From Bacillota bacterium (GTDB lineage: Bacteria; Bacillota; Bacilli; Desulfuribacillales; Desulfuribacillaceae): a stretch of DNA of 48,608 nucleotides. The stretch's first letter is position 1, and each line of letters starts with the position of its first letter. Shown here one piece after another: positions 7,916 through 16,656 of this stretch. Under the pieces are notes generated by a model. The model searched no databases. It saw only the letters and a list, made by a program, of their open reading frames with translations, and was not told where the DNA came from. The stretch lies in the NCBI GenBank assembly GCA_023388635.1, contig JAEWFW010000021.1, positions 1-48,608 of the forward strand, in the 5' to 3' direction. The position numbers were made by a program, and so were the translations under genes.

Positions 7916-8653
7916 TTAAATAAAGCTCTGCTGTTTTTTTATAATCGTATCAATTTCCTCCAGAACCTCTCCTATATTGGCGTGAATAATTAAATCCGCC
8001 TCATCATCCATGCTCGTGGTACCTCTATTGATAATGCACAATCTAGCACCTGCCGCCATTGCTTGCAAAGGTAACCTGTTTGCCGGCGATACTTCCAGCG
8101 ATGAACCCATGACAATAAATAACCGACTCTTTTTCGCTTCTGCATACGCCTTCTCTAAGGCTGTTTCAGGTAATCTCTCTCCATACAATACGACACACGG
8201 TCGTAATTTTCCGTTGCATCCGGAACAAGATGTATGAACTGTCGGTTGATCACAATACTCCTTATCACAGCATGAACAACGCATTTTGTTCAATGAACCG
8301 TGCAGTTCAATGACGTTATTAGCCCCGGCGGCTTGATGAAAGCCATCGACATTTTGTGTAATGATAGCTCCGATCAATCCGTCGTTCTGCCATTGCGCTA
8401 AAATTTGATGTCCGCCGTGCGGTTTAAATTCCCGTAACTGGTTAATACGCTGCTGATAAAAATTAATAAATTCGTTGAAGTTTTCATTCAGAGCTTCTGT
8501 CGATGCCAGCTGTAGCGCATCCTTCTCTTTCCAAAGACCACTGGATGAACGGTAATCTGGTAATCCTGATTCCGTACTCATTCCTGCTCCGGTAAATATT
8601 ACAGTATGTTCTGAAGTTAGCATCCAGTCCGCAAGAATCTCTATGTCTTTCAT
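7916..8653 (-). CDS. Sir2-family NAD-dependent protein deacylase (sirtuin)
   Basis: 245 residues from the ATG at 8653. GAGMS (NAD-binding), GLPDYRSSSGLW and TQNVDGFHQ are followed by the general-base His118 in ELHGS. Two zinc-binding pairs follow: Cys126/Cys129 and Cys143/Cys146. The enzyme removes acyl groups from lysines using NAD. ATG 8653 is preferred over an upstream GTG because AAGGTGG is correctly spaced from it. It is a single gene, 64 nt downstream of the soluble chemoreceptor on the same strand. Confidence 0.92.
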   Translation of the reverse strand: MKDIEILADWMLTSEHTVIFTGAGMSTESGLPDYRSSSGLWKEKDALQLASTEALNENFNEFINFYQQRINQLREFKPHGGHQILAQWQNDGLIGAIITQNVDGFHQAAGANNVIELHGSLNKMRCSCCDKEYCDQPTVHTSCSGCNGKLRPCVVLYGERLPETALEKAYAEAKKSRLFIVMGSSLEVSPANRLPLQAMAAGARLCIINRGTTSMDDEADLIIHANIGEVLEEIDTIIKKQQSFI

Positions 8654-8717
8654 AGGCTCCACCTTATCATTGATTGTCGCCTACATTGTATCATTGATTA
8701 AAAAAGAAAGTAAAGTA

Positions 8718-9833
8718 TTATTCATCTGTCATCATGCTGTGCGCATTGGTACTCGTCTCACGATGTAAATTCTCCAATACGCTGACAAGTTGCTCTGCCT
8801 CTTCCGATGCTATACTCGACAATGCACTGACATGCTCCATCGTTCTATTAGAATCGTTAATCTCTTGAACGACTTGTTTAAAAGATTGTTTCGCATCGTC
8901 TAATACGAGCTTTACTTCTGCAATTTCTTTCAATCCCTCAATCGTCGTACCGGCATTCTTTTCAATCATATTGAATACTGTAAGCATTTGCTCTTTTATT
9001 TCTTTGGAAACCGATGCTGTATTGCCTGCTAGTTTCCTGACTTCCTGAGCAACGACGGCAAACCCTTTACCATGCTCACCCGCCCGCGCTGATTCAATCG
9101 ACGCATTGAGCGATAAAATGTTGATTTGTTCAGATAACTGCAATATTTGCTCGATGTATTTCAGTAAATTTTCACTCTGTAGACGCAACGAATTCGACAC
9201 TTGACTTTGCATTTTGGAAATCTGTGTGACATTTTCGTATATTTCATCTACCTTTGTCAGTTTGTAATCACTTTGTCGAGATATTTGTACGAGTTCTTCG
9301 AATCTCTGCACGTTATCCATAACCTGCGAACTGGCATCGCGAAACGTATCATTCATTACTTTTGCCTTATCAACAGAATCAGTTAGTCGTTCCGCCTGAT
9401 TGAGCAAAATATTTTTCTGTTCAGCATTCAACCTCAGCAGCAATCCACGAATGCTCAAACTACGAATTCCCATAGAAGTTTCGACCATAACCGGATCGTA
9501 TAATAGCTCTAGCTCACGGCTCATTGCTTTCTTTACCACCACATGCAGGGGCTCTTCTTCTGATATCATCAGCGGTTTCGTATCGAGTATACAGCGAACC
9601 GACCGGTATAAATAGAGATCGTTGCCCAAGCGTTTGCCAAGCAGCCGGTAAAGATGCGTTCTCACAACAATCCCTGCAATTTTTTGATCTTCCATGACGA
9701 CAATAACTGCTGCATCCGGATTTTCCTCAAATAAACAAGCTAAATCATATACTTTTCGATCAATCGTTGTGAACAATGGCACCCTACTAATCTCTAAATA
9801 TGTATTATCGATCTTCTCTACTGGCACAGTCAA
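8718..9833 (-). CDS. Soluble methyl-accepting protein with N-terminal CBS-like domain
   Basis: 371 residues with no membrane segment and no HAMP domain. Residues about 1-135 resemble the CBS pair found in some EAL-CBS-GGDEF signalling proteins (GIVVRTHLYRLLGKRLGNDL and DPVMVETSMGIRSLSIRGLL). A coiled coil and a short signalling domain follow, with a canonical tip INILSLNASIESARAGEHGK. It should couple a cytoplasmic nucleotide or energy cue to CheA. The TTG start at 9833 is eight bases after GGGGG. I see no other good start. Confidence 0.85.
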   Translation of the reverse strand: MTVPVEKIDNTYLEISRVPLFTTIDRKVYDLACLFEENPDAAVIVVMEDQKIAGIVVRTHLYRLLGKRLGNDLYLYRSVRCILDTKPLMISEEEPLHVVVKKAMSRELELLYDPVMVETSMGIRSLSIRGLLLRLNAEQKNILLNQAERLTDSVDKAKVMNDTFRDASSQVMDNVQRFEELVQISRQSDYKLTKVDEIYENVTQISKMQSQVSNSLRLQSENLLKYIEQILQLSEQINILSLNASIESARAGEHGKGFAVVAQEVRKLAGNTASVSKEIKEQMLTVFNMIEKNAGTTIEGLKEIAEVKLVLDDAKQSFKQVVQEINDSNRTMEHVSALSSIASEEAEQLVSVLENLHRETSTNAHSMMTDE

Positions 9834-9974
9834 AGTCCAATCCCCCTTCTCAGTAAACAGGAGTGGAATCCAATCCTCACATACGACAATACCAGATGAA
9901 TATTAAGATGATGTAAAAAATGGGGAAAGGTTTTGTAAATATTCGCAATCCATGGTATATTGATATCCGGCGAC

Positions 9975-10065
9975 GACCATGGACGGTCTAGTGTCGCGGT
10001 GCCAAGGACGGCAAAGAGCGACCGAAGGTCATGGACGACCGAGTGTCGCGGTGCCATGGACGGCA
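9975..10065. repeat. Tandem mini-hairpin array with ATGGAC/AAGGAC loops
   Basis: Four 14-nt hairpins, each with a 4-bp stem and a 6-nt loop: GACC-ATGGAC-GGTC (9975-9988), TGCC-AAGGAC-GGCA (10000-10013), GGTC-ATGGAC-GACC (10027-10040) and TGCC-ATGGAC-GGCA (10052-10065). Hairpins 1+2 and 3+4 form a 52-bp unit present twice. A shared spacer, AGTGTCGCGGTGCC with the neighbouring base varying, lies inside each unit. The block is much more GC-rich than its surroundings and lies in the leader of the radical SAM gene. It is probably a dispersed non-coding repeat family. Confidence 0.8.
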
Positions 10066-10093
10066 AGGAGAGGTCAACGAGGAGGTACAAACT

Positions 10094-11017
10094 ATGTGGG
10101 GAGATAAACGATACCATACGTGGAATTACCATTTGCGTGAAACATTTGGTACGAAAATATTCAAACTGCCGCTTGACGCCGGTTTTACCTGTCCCAACAG
10201 AGATGGACAGATTAGCCGTACCGGCTGTATATATTGCAGCAGCCGCGGCTCGGGAGATTTCGCCGGCAATGCGAATTTCAATTTAGAGCTGCAATACGAA
10301 CAAACGAAGGAAATGATGCACAAAAAATGGCCGAACGCAAACTATATAGCTTACTTTCAGGCCTTTACCAATACGTATGCACCGATTGATCAGCTTCGCT
10401 CCGCCTATGAAAAAGCACTATCTTTTCCCGGAGTGGTCGGACTATCGATAGCCACCCGCCCCGACTGCCTGGCGGATGACGTTTTAGATTTGCTCAGCGA
10501 AATTAACCAAAAAACCTACCTTTGGGTAGAACTCGGATTACAGACAATTCACAATCACACTGCCGAATTAATTAACCGTGGTCACAGCTACGAGACATTT
10601 CTCGACGGGCTGTACAAATTGCAAGCAAGACAGATCCGCACTTGTACACATATCATCTACGGTCTGCCGCATGAAACTATGGAAGAAATGATACAAACGG
10701 CAGAATGTGTCTCACAATTGCCGATCCAAGGGATAAAGATCCATTTGTTGCACATATTGAAACACACTCCGCTGGCGGAATATTACGCAACCAATCCGTT
10801 CCCGCTAATGGACAAAGATTCCTATGTCAAAATCGTCGTCGATACATTGGAACGCCTATCAAAGGATGTCGTCATTCATCGATTAACCGGTGACGGTCCG
10901 CGCGATTTACTGATTGCTCCCATGTGGAGTTTGAAAAAATGGGAACTATTAAACGCCTTTGACCACGAATTGCAGCGGCGCTCTACAGAGCAAGGCGCTA
11001 AGTTCTCTATAAAATAG
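10094..11017 (+). CDS. TIGR01212/YhcC-family radical SAM protein
   Basis: 307 residues from the ATG at 10094, eight bases after GGAGG. The radical SAM cysteines are Cys33, Cys45 and Cys48, in the family's atypical C-x11-C-x2-C arrangement (CPNRDG then GCIYC). This replaces the standard C-x3-C-x2-C. Further family stretches are YFQAFTNTYAP, GLSIATRPDCL, WVELGLQTIH and IHLLHILKHTPLA. The biochemical role of the family (Bacillus YtqA, E. coli YhcC) is not settled. It converges on the isochorismatase gene, and a weak A/T-rich inverted repeat (11012-11041) spans both stops. Confidence 0.88.
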   Translation: MWGDKRYHTWNYHLRETFGTKIFKLPLDAGFTCPNRDGQISRTGCIYCSSRGSGDFAGNANFNLELQYEQTKEMMHKKWPNANYIAYFQAFTNTYAPIDQLRSAYEKALSFPGVVGLSIATRPDCLADDVLDLLSEINQKTYLWVELGLQTIHNHTAELINRGHSYETFLDGLYKLQARQIRTCTHIIYGLPHETMEEMIQTAECVSQLPIQGIKIHLLHILKHTPLAEYYATNPFPLMDKDSYVKIVVDTLERLSKDVVIHRLTGDGPRDLLIAPMWSLKKWELLNAFDHELQRRSTEQGAKFSIK

Positions 11018-11035
11018 AACCTTAACAACCAGACT

Positions 11036-11575
11036 CTATTTGACCAACTGCAAAATACTTTTAAATTCTGCGCCGTGGGCAGCTTTGAGCAATTCATACA
11101 AAGCAATTTCCGTCGACGTAATCCCAACGCCCTTTGCTTTCATTTTTTCCAGCCCGATCGCTTTATTCTCCGGTGTACGTGACGAACTTGCGTCACATAG
11201 GACTTCTACCTCATAGCCTTGTTCCGCAAGTTCACAAGCCGTCTGGTATACACAGATGTGTGCCTCGATTCCGGCGAGCAGAATCTGTTTTCTATTCAAG
11301 CTCCGTAACTTTTCCATAAATTCATCACTCTGACAGCAACTAAAGGAGTTTTTGACTACCGGTTCCCAGTCGGTAAATAGCTCTTTCACTTCCGGGATCG
11401 TCGGACCTAGCCCCTGCGGATACTGTTCCACGCCAATAACCGGTATATCCAAAACCTGTGCTCCGCGAATTGCCATCTGTAAATTGCGAGCGAATGCCTC
11501 TTGCTCGTACATCGCCTTCGCCAATTTTTCTTGCGCATCAATAATCACAAGTACTGTAGTATCTCTTTGTAACAT
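11036..11575 (-). CDS. Isochorismatase-family cysteine hydrolase
   Basis: 179 residues. The catalytic triad of the family is visible: Asp13 (VIIDAQ), Lys75 (VVKNSFSCC) and Cys108 (EAHICVYQTA). The sequence resembles the YcaC-like branch of uncharacterised hydrolases more than true nicotinamidases. It probably cleaves an amide or similar bond in the cytoplasm; the substrate is unknown. ATG start behind GGGTG. Transcribed alone. Confidence 0.87.
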   Translation of the reverse strand: MLQRDTTVLVIIDAQEKLAKAMYEQEAFARNLQMAIRGAQVLDIPVIGVEQYPQGLGPTIPEVKELFTDWEPVVKNSFSCCQSDEFMEKLRSLNRKQILLAGIEAHICVYQTACELAEQGYEVEVLCDASSSRTPENKAIGLEKMKAKGVGITSTEIALYELLKAAHGAEFKSILQLVK

Positions 11576-11658
11576 TCGCTCACCCTTTTCATATTTTTCA
11601 TATTCTTATATTTTTAATTTATAACGTCGTAAAAACACCTATCTATTTGAAAAATATC

Positions 11659-12528
11659 CTATTTGAAAATTTTCTCATAAATCGCTCTGCCTGTCGGCGA
11701 TGCGGCGATTCCGCCCAATGCTGTCTCCCGCAACTGCATCGGCAACTGTTTACCTACCCGGTACATCGCCTCAATGACTTCATCCGTTGGGATAATACTT
11801 TGCATCCCCCCTAAAGCTAAATCGGCACTGAGAATTGCGTTAATTGCCTGGCTGGCGTTGCGCTGCGCGCACGGTACTTGAACCAGCCCTGCCACCGGAT
11901 CACACACGAGCCCCAGACAATTCATCAACGCTAAACTGACTGCATGGGCAGCCATTTGTGGGCTGCCTCCTGCCATCTGCACAGCGGCAGCAGCAGCCAT
12001 CGATGCTGCTACACCGCACTCGGCTTGACACCCGCCTTCTGCGCCAGAAACTGTCGCATTCTTTGTAATAATCGCCCCAATGCCACTGGCAGTTAACAGA
12101 CCTTCCAGAATCACTCTGCGAGGCAAATCGTATGTTTCCGCCACCGAAATCAAAACTGCCGGCATGATACCGCAAGCCCCTGCCGTCGGCGCCGCACAAA
12201 TCCGTCCCATTGCCGCATTGGTCTCGCTGCATGAAAGCGCCCTGCTCATCGCCATATTCAAGCATTTGCCCATGATACCGCCGTTCGTCTGCGCATACTG
12301 GTGATGAGTGCGTGCCACACCTTCGATCAGCCCTCCGACAGTCGGTCTGCTTTCAGTTAATGCACGTGTAGCAGACTGATACATCACTTCATACCGTTCA
12401 TCGAGCTTTTTGAAAATTTCTTCTTCACTGAGACCGGACATTTTACACTCATTTTGCAAAACCGGCACCCACAAAGGAACTTTTTGTGTATCAGCTAATT
12501 CCAATAATTCTGCTACTGTATGGTACAT
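11659..12528 (-). CDS. sdaAA: L-serine dehydratase, iron-sulfur-dependent, alpha subunit
   Basis: 289 residues of the SdaAA family. The Cys-containing segments that bind the oxygen-labile [4Fe-4S] cluster are visible: AAPTAGACGIMPAV, GAEGGCQAECGVAA and GLVCDPVAGLVQVPC. With the beta subunit it converts L-serine to pyruvate and ammonia. Two-subunit SdaA is typical of Clostridia and Bacilli. It starts 3 nt after the sdaAB stop, so the subunits are translationally coupled. Confidence 0.95.
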   Translation of the reverse strand: MYHTVAELLELADTQKVPLWVPVLQNECKMSGLSEEEIFKKLDERYEVMYQSATRALTESRPTVGGLIEGVARTHHQYAQTNGGIMGKCLNMAMSRALSCSETNAAMGRICAAPTAGACGIMPAVLISVAETYDLPRRVILEGLLTASGIGAIITKNATVSGAEGGCQAECGVAASMAAAAAVQMAGGSPQMAAHAVSLALMNCLGLVCDPVAGLVQVPCAQRNASQAINAILSADLALGGMQSIIPTDEVIEAMYRVGKQLPMQLRETALGGIAASPTGRAIYEKIFK

Positions 12529-12531
12529 AGA

Positions 12532-13209
12532 CTATTCCTCGCCTCCCCCGATGTTGACTGCCTGAACACTGATAACATTTTGCAAAGCCTCAATCTCTGC
12601 AACGATTTCCTCACTGATGATACTGTCTGTTTCAATGATGCAGAAAGCGATATCCCCTCTGGCACGTCTGCTCAAACGCATAATCGCAATATTGATATTG
12701 TTCTCAGCCAGCACTCTGGAAACTTCGGTTACCGTTCCTTTCCGATCATGTTGACAGACGACAAGTGTCGGATTTTCCGCAGAAAACTCTACTTCAAAGT
12801 TGCCAACCCTAGAAATAATAATCTGCCCTCCACCGATCGAAGAACCTACGACCTCTTGTTTCGTTCCGTCGGTGTGAAAAAATGTAATTTTTACTGAGTT
12901 CTCGTGAACATCGTTTAGTTCAAGCGGATAGAATGCAAATGTCAATCCCGCTTGTTCCGCTAGAGAAAATGCATCTACCAGCCGCTCGTCGTCCTCATGT
13001 AACCCAAGCGCACCGGCGACGAGCGCCTTATCTGTTCCATGCCCTCGATACGTTTCAGAAAACGAACCATGCAGGCCAAACGAAACATGCTCAAACGGTT
13101 TAGCCGCTATTAAACGTGCAACTCGCGCCAACTTCACTGCACCGGCAGTATGAGAACTGGAAGGACCTATCATCACCGGTCCCAGTACACTAAAAATACT
13201 TACATCCAT
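12532..13209 (-). CDS. sdaAB: L-serine dehydratase, iron-sulfur-dependent, beta subunit
   Basis: 225 residues. The N-terminal beta domain has GPVMIGPSSSHTAGAVKLAR and GHGTDKALVAGALG. The C-terminal ACT domain begins near residue 148 (PTLVVCQHDRKGTVTEVSRV) and usually senses serine or stabilises the dimer. ATG start behind GGGGG. First gene of the sdaAB-sdaAA operon. Confidence 0.95.
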   Translation of the reverse strand: MDVSIFSVLGPVMIGPSSSHTAGAVKLARVARLIAAKPFEHVSFGLHGSFSETYRGHGTDKALVAGALGLHEDDERLVDAFSLAEQAGLTFAFYPLELNDVHENSVKITFFHTDGTKQEVVGSSIGGGQIIISRVGNFEVEFSAENPTLVVCQHDRKGTVTEVSRVLAENNINIAIMRLSRRARGDIAFCIIETDSIISEEIVAEIEALQNVISVQAVNIGGGEE

Positions 13210-13252
13210 TTATGAACCCCCTTATGATCCATTGTCATTTAATAGCATATAC

Positions 13253-13798
13253 TCACTTGTTTTTTTGCCACTCTTTTTTCGTGACGCGAGTAATGTGCTG
13301 CGTCTTTATTTCATTTATTAGCGGCCATTCCTTTTCCTTTTCTGTGTGGTGGAATTGAAAACCGCATTTTTCACCTACTCTTTTCGATTTCTCGTTGCCA
13401 TCAAAATATCCGCACCAAAGAGTAACCATTCCAAGTTCTTCGAAGGCATACCGCATCAATTCACGCGCCGCTTCTGGGATAAGCCCCTGCCCCCAATATG
13501 GCACACCAATCCAATATCCGATCTCCGCTTCGTCGGCACTAATGTCCAGATTGCTCTTATCTCCAATCATCAGCCCGACACTTCCGATTGCAATATCAGG
13601 ATTGCTTTTCATCGCCACCGCGTAAGTCTCGTCCGCCGCCAAAACATCGCGAATAATTTGCCGGCTGTTTTCTACACTTGTGTGAACCGGCCACCCGGCA
13701 CTCGGTCCAACAAGCGGATCTTTGGCGTATTCATACAAGTTTTGCGCATCCGTTTCTTTCCACGGGCGTAAAATCAGTCTGGCTGTTTCCAATACCAT
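13253..13798 (-). CDS. GNAT-family N-acetyltransferase (RimJ/RimL-like)
   Basis: 181 residues. The start TARLILRPWKETDAQNLYEY and the acetyl-CoA-binding core IGYWIGVPYWGQGLIPEAAR, followed by LWCGYFDGNEKSKRVGEKCG, are typical of Acetyltransf_3 / RimJ-RimL proteins. It transfers an acetyl group from acetyl-CoA to an amine; the target is unknown. ATG start behind GAGGTG. It lies 43 bp upstream of sdaAB with no visible terminator, so readthrough is possible. Confidence 0.88.
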   Translation of the reverse strand: MVLETARLILRPWKETDAQNLYEYAKDPLVGPSAGWPVHTSVENSRQIIRDVLAADETYAVAMKSNPDIAIGSVGLMIGDKSNLDISADEAEIGYWIGVPYWGQGLIPEAARELMRYAFEELGMVTLWCGYFDGNEKSKRVGEKCGFQFHHTEKEKEWPLINEIKTQHITRVTKKEWQKNK

Positions 13799-13902
13799 GG
13801 TTTCACCTCATAACATGGGTCTGTACAAACAGATAAGAATAATCAAAAACTAGTACTTTCATCCATCATACCATGGAAACCGTACATTGAAAATACAGCG
13901 AA

Positions 13903-13935
13903 TGCGACCCCCTAAGGAGTCGCATCTGTTTGTTT
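13903..13935. terminator. Terminator between the ferredoxin and GNAT genes
   Basis: ATGCGAC (13903-13909) pairs with GTCGCAT (13920-13926), with further CC/GG pairs toward the loop. The plus-strand side is followed by CTGTTTGTTTT. The minus-strand side has a TGTATTTT tract, which fits as the end of the ferredoxin transcript. Confidence 0.6.
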
Positions 13936-13953
13936 TAAAATGATTTCAAATCA

Positions 13954-14142
13954 CTATGAAATAGAAATCGCTTCTGTCGGGCAAGATTCTGCCGCATCAG
14001 TCGCACTTTCCTGCAAATTCTCAGGAATCGGATTGACTTTCGCATCCGCTTTGGTATCATCGTTCCAATCAAATACTTCTGGGCAGATATCGATACATGA
14101 ACCACAGCTAATGCAAAGATCCTGGTCTACAACTGCTTTCAT
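13954..14142 (-). CDS. Single-cluster [4Fe-4S] ferredoxin
   Basis: 62 residues. Cys10, Cys13 and Cys16 with Cys54 (ESCPTEAI) give one [4Fe-4S] cluster. Cys20 is extra, in the position of the second-motif Cys that often forms a disulfide in such ferredoxins. It is very acidic, as expected for a soluble low-potential carrier. ATG start behind GGAGG. Its partner enzyme cannot be assigned from context. Confidence 0.93.
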   Translation of the reverse strand: MKAVVDQDLCISCGSCIDICPEVFDWNDDTKADAKVNPIPENLQESATDAAESCPTEAISIS

Positions 14143-14206
14143 AGATAAATTCCTCCCGTATATTGCAAAAATAGTATCATGTATATCTTACCATATAAAT
14201 CGACTT

Positions 14207-14629
14207 TTATGCGCGCAGCAATTTTTCAGTCGTATCTAAAATGCGCATAAAGTATTGTGATTCTTCATAGATGTGATGTATCAATAACTGTGCAGTCTCG
14301 TTGTTGCGCGTAATCTTCGCTAGCTCAGATAATTTTCCGATAAATTCCTGATTAAGTTTCTTGGAATCCCGGACGAGCTTCGCCACCTCATCGCGCCATA
14401 CCTGTAACGGCATTGGACGATATCGATTGCCAATTTGGTCACGTAATGTCTCGGCTCGCTGATGAAGATTCTTCCACTCTCTGCGCATCCGCAGCATATC
14501 ACGCTTTAGCGATTCAGGCATATTCCGAATTGTCTCTGTCAAAACAATCGTATGCTCATACTGTATATTAGTCCAAAATGATATTTCATACAATGCATTC
14601 AGCAACATCGGTGTCGTAATTGTATGCAC
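14207..14629 (-). CDS. DUF2935-like helical protein (single domain)
   Basis: 140 residues, all helical. The segment EISFWTNIQYEHTIVLTETI resembles the metal-binding first helix of DUF2935 proteins, and LIHHIYEESQYFMRIL resembles a later helix with His and Glu. Typical DUF2935 proteins have two such domains (about 270 residues); only one is present here. It might bind a di-metal centre. GTG start seven bases after AGGAGG. The family assignment is from motif resemblance only. Confidence 0.5.
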   Translation of the reverse strand: MHTITTPMLLNALYEISFWTNIQYEHTIVLTETIRNMPESLKRDMLRMRREWKNLHQRAETLRDQIGNRYRPMPLQVWRDEVAKLVRDSKKLNQEFIGKLSELAKITRNNETAQLLIHHIYEESQYFMRILDTTEKLLRA

Positions 14630-14779
14630 ACAAATACCTCCTTATTGATCCTCTGCTTTCTACTTCATATGCTAAAGGATAGACTTGTGTGCATGCCTAT
14701 TGACAAATTTGTCTGAATCATATCGTATTCTTTTGCCTGAACCACATCTGATTCTTTTATCTAAGTTAATCTTGTTATT

Positions 14780-16561
14780 CTATAGATAATACCAGATACT
14801 CCGGTAATCCTCGATATTTTCTCCTTTTGCCTCAATTCTATCGAGAAACTCTTGAATCGCAATGTCTACCTGTATATAAGGATGGTTGTCCTGTTGTTCA
14901 CTGGAATCCCAAGGGTAGAATTCGTATACCCGCTCGCCTGTAGGCAGAATCATAATCACCTCATGATCCTGTCCGGCACGCAGATAATTCTTTCCCAGTC
15001 GCGGTATATTAAACACCGCCTCATCAGTTCGTTCCAGACCCGGAGTTAATCGCGCTTCTTCTGCCTGCTCTTGCATCAAGCGCGCAATCGGTACCCGATA
15101 ATGCCACGTCTCCTCTTTGCCCTTCGTATTAAAGGTGTAATACGGATCAACGCCGATCAGCCTCAATAGCCTACGCAAAGCGACCATCTCAAATTTTCTG
15201 GCGTTTTCCATCGTAAATACGCCTTGATTATACACAGGAATCTTGCGCTGGCGCAATTTTTGTACAGCTTCCATCGCTTCCGGTGTCACTTCATATACAT
15301 GTTCAAAATGGGTCACCACACATACCTCGCGCTTCCCAGGTATATGATAACTCGCCAACAAATCAGCAAATGAGTCCGTAACACGCATCGGCATCACCGC
15401 CGGTATACGGGTTCCGATGCGAATCCGCTGAATTTGTTCCAATTGACTGATTTGATCGAGAATTCCCTTGAACACCTGATCCGACATAATTGCCGGGTCG
15501 CCGCCCGTAACTAGTATTTCCCTGATGTTCGGATGATTTCTATACCACTCAAGCGCCCGTTCCAATTTGACTTTGGGAGCTTGGGCTCCTTCCGCAAGTA
15601 CATCGTCAATTTCCCAGTTGCGCTGGCAATATACACAGATTTGCGAGCAAGTGTTGTTGGGCTTAAAAATCGATATCAACGGATATCTGCGTGTAACCAA
15701 ATCCTCCGGCGATGTATCGTGCTCACCCATAAAATCCAATTCACTAATGTCTTTGCCGGATACCCGCGTCATATATTCCACGTATTGCATCGGTGGTATC
15801 ACTTGCGCTCTCACAGCGTGGTCATGAATACGATGTGTCTCTTCATCCATTAACATCGCGTAGTACGGCGTAATGCCAAATGGGATATTTTGCTCTTTTG
15901 CCAAAGTGATAGCTGCTTTCTCTTCCGCAGTCAAGGAAATAATTGCCTCGGCAGCTTGGGCATCACGTATTACTTTGCGACACTGCCATTTCCAATCGTT
16001 CCATTCCTCTTCAGTGGCGTTATAATGCGCTTTAATGCGTTCTTTATTACGATGACGTTTTTCAATAACCGCTTGATCCATACCAGTTTGATAAGTACTA
16101 ATTTTTGTCAATACCTGTGCAGCAATATCATCTAGTATATTTGAGCGCTCTTTGGAAATTGTCCTACTATCCATTTGCCTGTCATGCCCCGTATTATGCG
16201 GTCGGGAATACAGACCTGTTTCACCTTTCATTCCTAGGAATAAATGGAGTAAATCCGTGGTGAATGCTCGCGTTACCTCTGCTTGCTCGCCTTTAGACAA
16301 TTTCCAGATAGCCTCAACAGCACTATATTCCGTAAGTTGTTCACTGCGCTTCGATATGACATTTTTTAACGTGCCGACGCACTTTTTGGCAATGGAGCGC
16401 TCCATTGGATTACTGTAGGCAAGCGTATTCAGTATTTTGACTTCATAAGTGAGCACATATTGCATCAATGCATCCCGCGCTTCCTCGACGGTCCGCTTTT
16501 CACTTAATGTTTCAAAAATCTCTTCGTTTTCCTGAATGAGTCGTTGTCTCTCCTTTTCCAA
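14780..16561 (-). CDS. KamA-family radical SAM / PLP protein (lysine 2,3-aminomutase-like), long form
   Basis: 593 residues, clearly longer than lysine or glutamate 2,3-aminomutases (about 410-470). Residues 1-220 are an alpha-helical extension that I do not recognise. The radical SAM triad is Cys305, Cys309 and Cys312 (NTCSQICVYCQRN), followed by EILVTGGDPAIMS. The best candidate for the PLP-binding lysine is Lys524 in FNIPRLGKNYLR; the GGGGK motif of true lysine 2,3-aminomutase is absent. It may be an aminomutase for another substrate. The TTG start at 16561 is eight bases after GGAGGG. An alternative ATG nearby is out of frame. It stands alone between DUF2935 and the glycosyltransferase. 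Confidence 0.82.
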   Translation of the reverse strand: MEKERQRLIQENEEIFETLSEKRTVEEARDALMQYVLTYEVKILNTLAYSNPMERSIAKKCVGTLKNVISKRSEQLTEYSAVEAIWKLSKGEQAEVTRAFTTDLLHLFLGMKGETGLYSRPHNTGHDRQMDSRTISKERSNILDDIAAQVLTKISTYQTGMDQAVIEKRHRNKERIKAHYNATEEEWNDWKWQCRKVIRDAQAAEAIISLTAEEKAAITLAKEQNIPFGITPYYAMLMDEETHRIHDHAVRAQVIPPMQYVEYMTRVSGKDISELDFMGEHDTSPEDLVTRRYPLISIFKPNNTCSQICVYCQRNWEIDDVLAEGAQAPKVKLERALEWYRNHPNIREILVTGGDPAIMSDQVFKGILDQISQLEQIQRIRIGTRIPAVMPMRVTDSFADLLASYHIPGKREVCVVTHFEHVYEVTPEAMEAVQKLRQRKIPVYNQGVFTMENARKFEMVALRRLLRLIGVDPYYTFNTKGKEETWHYRVPIARLMQEQAEEARLTPGLERTDEAVFNIPRLGKNYLRAGQDHEVIMILPTGERVYEFYPWDSSEQQDNHPYIQVDIAIQEFLDRIEAKGENIEDYRSIWYYL

Positions 16562-16656
16562 ATTCCATCCCTCCTATATAACTAGTCCAAATGTATCAAC
16601 CTATATTGTATCATAAAAATAGATGGAATTTAGAAAATTTATTGCAAAGAATTTTT

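Noticed and set aside
10031..10093. N-terminal extension of the radical SAM protein
   Set aside because: It would be encoded by the repeat array. The ATG at 10094 has GGAGG at ideal spacing and gives the normal family N-terminus.
9830..10132. A 100-residue minus-strand protein across the mini-hairpin array
   Set aside because: It is the translation of the repeat region plus part of the radical SAM gene's antisense strand. It has no ribosome-binding site and no real domain.
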